The notes beneath the pieces are model-generated. The model saw only the letters and a program-made list of their open reading frames with translations, did no database searches and was not told the origin of the DNA. Below, piece after piece: positions 29,501 to 29,881 of a stretch of 29,881 nt of DNA. The position numbers and the translations under genes are program-made. Origin of the DNA: Prasinococcaceae sp. CCMP 1430. Its lineage: Eukaryota > Prasinodermophyta > Palmophyllophyceae > Prasinococcales > Prasinococcaceae. Position 1 is the stretch's first letter. Each line of letters begins with the position of its first letter. The stretch covers positions 57,495-87,375 of the forward strand of contig RQSC01000003.1 in the NCBI GenBank assembly GCA_013416795.1. The letters are read 5' to 3'.

Positions 29501-29881
29501 GAGGCGGGCTCGGCGGCGGGCTCGGCGGCGGAGACGGAGGCGGGCTCGGCGGTGGGCTCGGCGGCGGAGATGGAGGCGGGCTCGGCGGCGGGCTCGGCGG
29601 AGGCGGGCTCGGCGGAGGACTTGGTGGCGGAGGGCTCGGCGGTGGTGGGCTCAGCAGCACGCAGATGTCGAGCGAGGGGAAGGAGTACGAGCAGGTCGCC
29701 GCACAGTACACCTCAGTGCCCATGTCCCCGACAGGGCATCCTGCGTCCACGACGGCGGCGCAGGCCGAGGGGCTGACCAGATCGGTACAGAAGTTCGGCG
29801 GCGGCGGGCTTGGCGGTGGGCTCGGCGGCGGCGGGCTCGGCGGCGGGCTCGGCGGCGGGCTCGGCGGCGGGCTCGGCGGGG
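23577..29881 (-). CDS. Giant SPPP-repeat membrane protein with six-cysteine (ShK-like) modules; 5' partial
   Basis: The minus-strand frame is open from the window edge to TAG at 23577, about 2100 codons. It alternates (SPPP)n rods with folded modules. Six modules share C-x-D...C-x6-GC...C-x2-[ST]C...FPSL-x2-C, a six-Cys pattern like the ShK domain but with a wider last gap. Two other regions are non-Pro, with Val/Ala strands followed by RRRLS or RRRSLS. One lies about 27310-28130 and is cut by a probable in-frame 270-nt intron (27543-27812); the other is about 24600-25290. A Tyr-Gly repeat (YGYGYG) lies at 26755-26815. Near the C-terminus is one membrane segment (GISGAAAIAALSLTVV) followed by RKRKG and a basic tail: a type I membrane protein. 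Pro-rich rods of this kind are hydroxyproline-glycosylated in algal walls. The last ~100 codons are uncertain, because a 49-nt intron would switch to another frame ending at 23651. Confidence 0.8.
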   Translation of the reverse strand, partial: PPSPPPSPPPSPPPSPPPPSPPPSPPPPNFCTDLVSPSACAAVVDAGCPVGDMGTEVYCAATCSYSFPSLDICVLLSPPPPSPPPPSPPPSPPPPSPPPSPPPSPPPSPPPSPPPSPPPSPPPSPPPSPPPSPPPSPPPSPPPSPPPSPPPPPSPPPSPPPDWCSDLISTEACAAVVESGECASDTLATRTLCRASCQYAMPSLGLCELRMPPPSPSAPPSPPPPSPPPAPPPEQPPSPPPLAPPSPPPSAPPSPPPPPPPPSSPPSPPPFWCYDRGDSAACDMVVRLGCPASSSATTVLCQASCQAAFPSLSVCTPPSPPPSPPPPPRPPPSPPSSPPPSLPPSPPPHPPPSAPPSPPPPSSPPSPPPSPPPTPPSPPSPPSPPMPPSPPPAPPPNWCVDAASSPATCDIVVQSGCPAGDISTTDICPATCQAAFPSLALCVLRSPPPPPSAPPSSPPPAPPPSPPLPPPSPPPMPPPPVPPPSLPPNPPPSPPSPPPPPSPPPPPPLMCADIAGAGVCNYAVVNGCPAGDPLTTVLCRETCQVTFPSLSLCQVASPPPPPPSPPSPPSPPPNPPPSPPPPPPIYATVESTAQSSVTTDDLAEQDLDALEQASAEAIANATGASNVEAETTVSVQAEMSLDADYDLSNSDDIYALRLAIAQAYGVPIEYIQLGSSSSRRRLSMHSVSPVRAAAATPERYLGVLAKTWKRFGRFVATRESGRAWWFLPRARTRSQGEHRGAKARRERTFSSPPPAIPAKVGAPARTTKAPRGLSETLPQDGMTYVYLDVMLPRFILVHEDTGTSHFVAERPLNGSLPLGGGEGRRLLSVSFSFSITFPKDEVDDALEVAGSLESPDELAAVLNTTVETTSEPALAVEMTFVAPIMDEEAAGDVDEASLATAVQSVSPSATVTASVIMPPPPPPPSPPPPTPPPLPPSSPPTPPPAPPPSPPPPFCQTPPVPPPPEEVAARRLLAASPPPPPGVPPGSAGAGSGDDDTYHFEDMFSTFQPARLRRSLLSSDNSGSGYGYGYHSGYGYGYGYGGSGSESSPPPPPFPPPAPPCIFPSPPPPPSPPPSPPPPPNPPPPPPPSPPPSPPPSPPPSPPPSPPPSPPPSPPPSPPPSPPPSPPPSPPPSPPPSPPPSPPPSSPPSPPPSPPPPLPPRPPPSPPPSPPPSPPPSPPPSPPPSPPPSPPPYPPPSPPPCAPLEWRHYDDAFSAFPGPSSYGASNGYGQYGEWVTGPCPPPPLPPSPPAPPPIPPPSPPPSPPPPSPPPPPPPRPPPPPPPPLVLCQDTLGAQACALAVEQGCDTASTLTGLCLATCAEAFPEVFSQYLTDSYICTLAPPPSPPLPPPPSPPPPPPPPPSPPPSPPPPSPPPSPSPPPSPPPPPSPPPSPPPPPPSPPPPPSLPPSPPPSSPPSPPPSPPPSPPPSPPPSPPPSPPPPPRPPPPPPPPLPPPPPSPPPPSAPPSPPPSPPPPPSPPPPPSPPPPPPLPPSPPPPWWVSGGQVEDGSEPAPPPSPPPPPRSRTPPPPPSDASVAFNVLLTGSDAAAFDSAAKASVRSSVAADAGVDESAVEIVVTFPVYMAANLGGVGEWTIEMADAMASFIAKLNHIARERVEVAIGDRSGAAGMGAPARAALQRAQAAGFDAQLSYSATSNTRRRSLSQATLRVPIAVKGAATGAEASALAESLLATTSSGALERELEQSDSFAAAGSWITVGVPPEDEPQVAVDLAVVLRVPDGDAARETSTRLLTAAGSAQVREAVISLGLDASFTALELAMASPSPPPAPPPTPQPPPEPPLPPPRYTPGRGGTSPAPSPPPPGMPATVDTPAGVQTPGDGTPPIDVGSGPADGERAIVLTTPVLAALGISGAAAIAALSLTVVRLATRKRKGQSKVKAIGGSKKASAGAKGIRDLVKRIEQSKRGSSKGSNADGDRQQLRPPAAVAVRPGGFGAPATDEGLAFFVGAQQAAAMPQPPARAKAWAPVGNARAALRAAAGRPQLPAYGADGAGAGAAARPLRAGALRQLRGVGKPAPAPAPPREPRAGDAAPRHGRRAGQQHHPVPPGEGGRGLRRPPALRVKGLRGGNGPSSPDDIEKAKGKRRV
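25310..25860. repeat. SPPP-coding GC-skewed repeat block 1
   Basis: The plus strand reads repeated GGCGGCGGGCTC-like units; the minus strand codes (SPPP)n and (P)n. Strong G/C strand asymmetry is evident. Confidence 0.85.
25872..26027 (-). other. Cysteine module 6 of the SPPP protein (divergent)
   Basis: It starts VLCQDT. It keeps all six Cys, but the FPSL turn is replaced by a longer FPEVFSQYLTDSYIC ending, and GCD replaces GCP. Confidence 0.7.
26280..26690. repeat. SPPP-coding repeat block 2
   Basis: Nearly perfect tandem 12-bp units (GGCGGCGGGCTC and one-base variants) code SPPP over more than 30 units, between a CAPLEWRHYDD region and the Tyr-Gly repeat. Confidence 0.9.
28221..28355 (-). 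other. Cysteine module 5 of the SPPP protein
   Basis: It starts LMCADI and ends FPSLSLC, with six Cys and the GCP turn. It is followed by SPPP and then the first Val/Ala domain. Confidence 0.75.
28554..28691 (-). other. Cysteine module 4 of the SPPP protein
   Basis: It starts NWCVDA and ends FPSLALC, with six Cys and the GCP turn. Confidence 0.75.
28935..29069 (-). other. Cysteine module 3 of the SPPP protein
   Basis: It starts FWCYDR and ends FPSLSVC. All six Cys and the GCP turn are kept. Confidence 0.75.
29259..29396 (-). other. Cysteine module 2 of the SPPP protein
   Basis: It starts DWCSDL and ends MPSLGLC. GEC replaces the GCP turn, with Cys displaced by one residue. Confidence 0.75.
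29400..29640. repeat. SPPP-coding repeat block 3
   Basis: Tandem 12- and 24-bp units on the plus strand code SPPP between the first and second cysteine modules. A further such block begins at 29800 and runs off the window. Confidence 0.9.
29661..29795 (-). other. Cysteine module 1 of the SPPP protein
   Basis: It starts NFCTDL and ends FPSLDIC, with six Cys and the GCP turn. It is the most upstream module visible. Confidence 0.75.

Overview
The window is nuclear DNA of a very GC-rich photosynthetic microalga. Genes are interrupted by short GT-AG introns (53 to about 290 nt). Introns and spacers are full of alternating purine-pyrimidine runs (GCGCGC, CACACA, TGTGTG). Gene products include a PsbP-type thylakoid protein, a DnaJ-type zinc-finger protein of the kind found in plastids, an OSCA/CSC1-type channel, a taxilin and a huge Pro-rich cell-surface protein. 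I cannot decide between a green alga and a haptophyte: SPPP-rich proteins and a few TGTAA poly(A)-like signals point to green algae, but neither is exclusive. No rRNA, tRNA, CRISPR array or bacterial operon was seen. Two ambiguous bases (2413 and 15585) and a 49-nt C run mark places where the assembly may be weak.

Layout, left to right. A partial unknown gene (2-331, +) and a possible small secreted or targeted protein (362-849, +). A Gln-rich protein with a conserved C-terminal module (2407-1043, -), divergent from a NUMOD3-like basic protein (2526-3449, +). A gene-poor kilobase (3450-4486). An OSCA/CSC1-like membrane channel in four exons (4487-8336, +). A HAD-like hydrolase in four exons (10267-8435, -). 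A 1.28-kb Tc1/mariner-like DNA transposon (10615-11896) with TA flanks, 24-bp terminal inverted repeats and a helix-turn-helix ORF without a catalytic domain. A PAF-acetylhydrolase-like lipase (13497-11972, -). A DnaJ-type zinc-finger protein (13955-14622, +). A PsbP-domain protein (15804-14907, -). An FtsJ/RrmJ 2'-O-methyltransferase (17498-16085, -). An Ala-rich helical protein with a RanBP2-like finger (17825-20472, +). An ankyrin protein with a signal peptide and a C-terminal KTEL (21522-20796, -). A taxilin (21970-23401, +). A giant SPPP-repeat membrane protein with at least six six-cysteine modules (from beyond 29881 to 23577, -).

The genes do not form a pathway. They are independent housekeeping, plastid and cell-surface genes, often in divergent or convergent pairs with spacers of 100-450 bp. 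Exon models were built by hand: each junction was kept only if GT-AG ends, reading phase and expected domain continuity agreed. N-termini are the weakest part of the annotation.

The strongest unusual items are the compact transposon that ends its ORF inside its own terminal repeat region, the predicted ER-lumenal ankyrin protein, the Gln-rich fusion, the duplicated CDEHGxNCR insertion in the HAD hydrolase, and the SPPP protein with repeated ShK-like cysteine modules.
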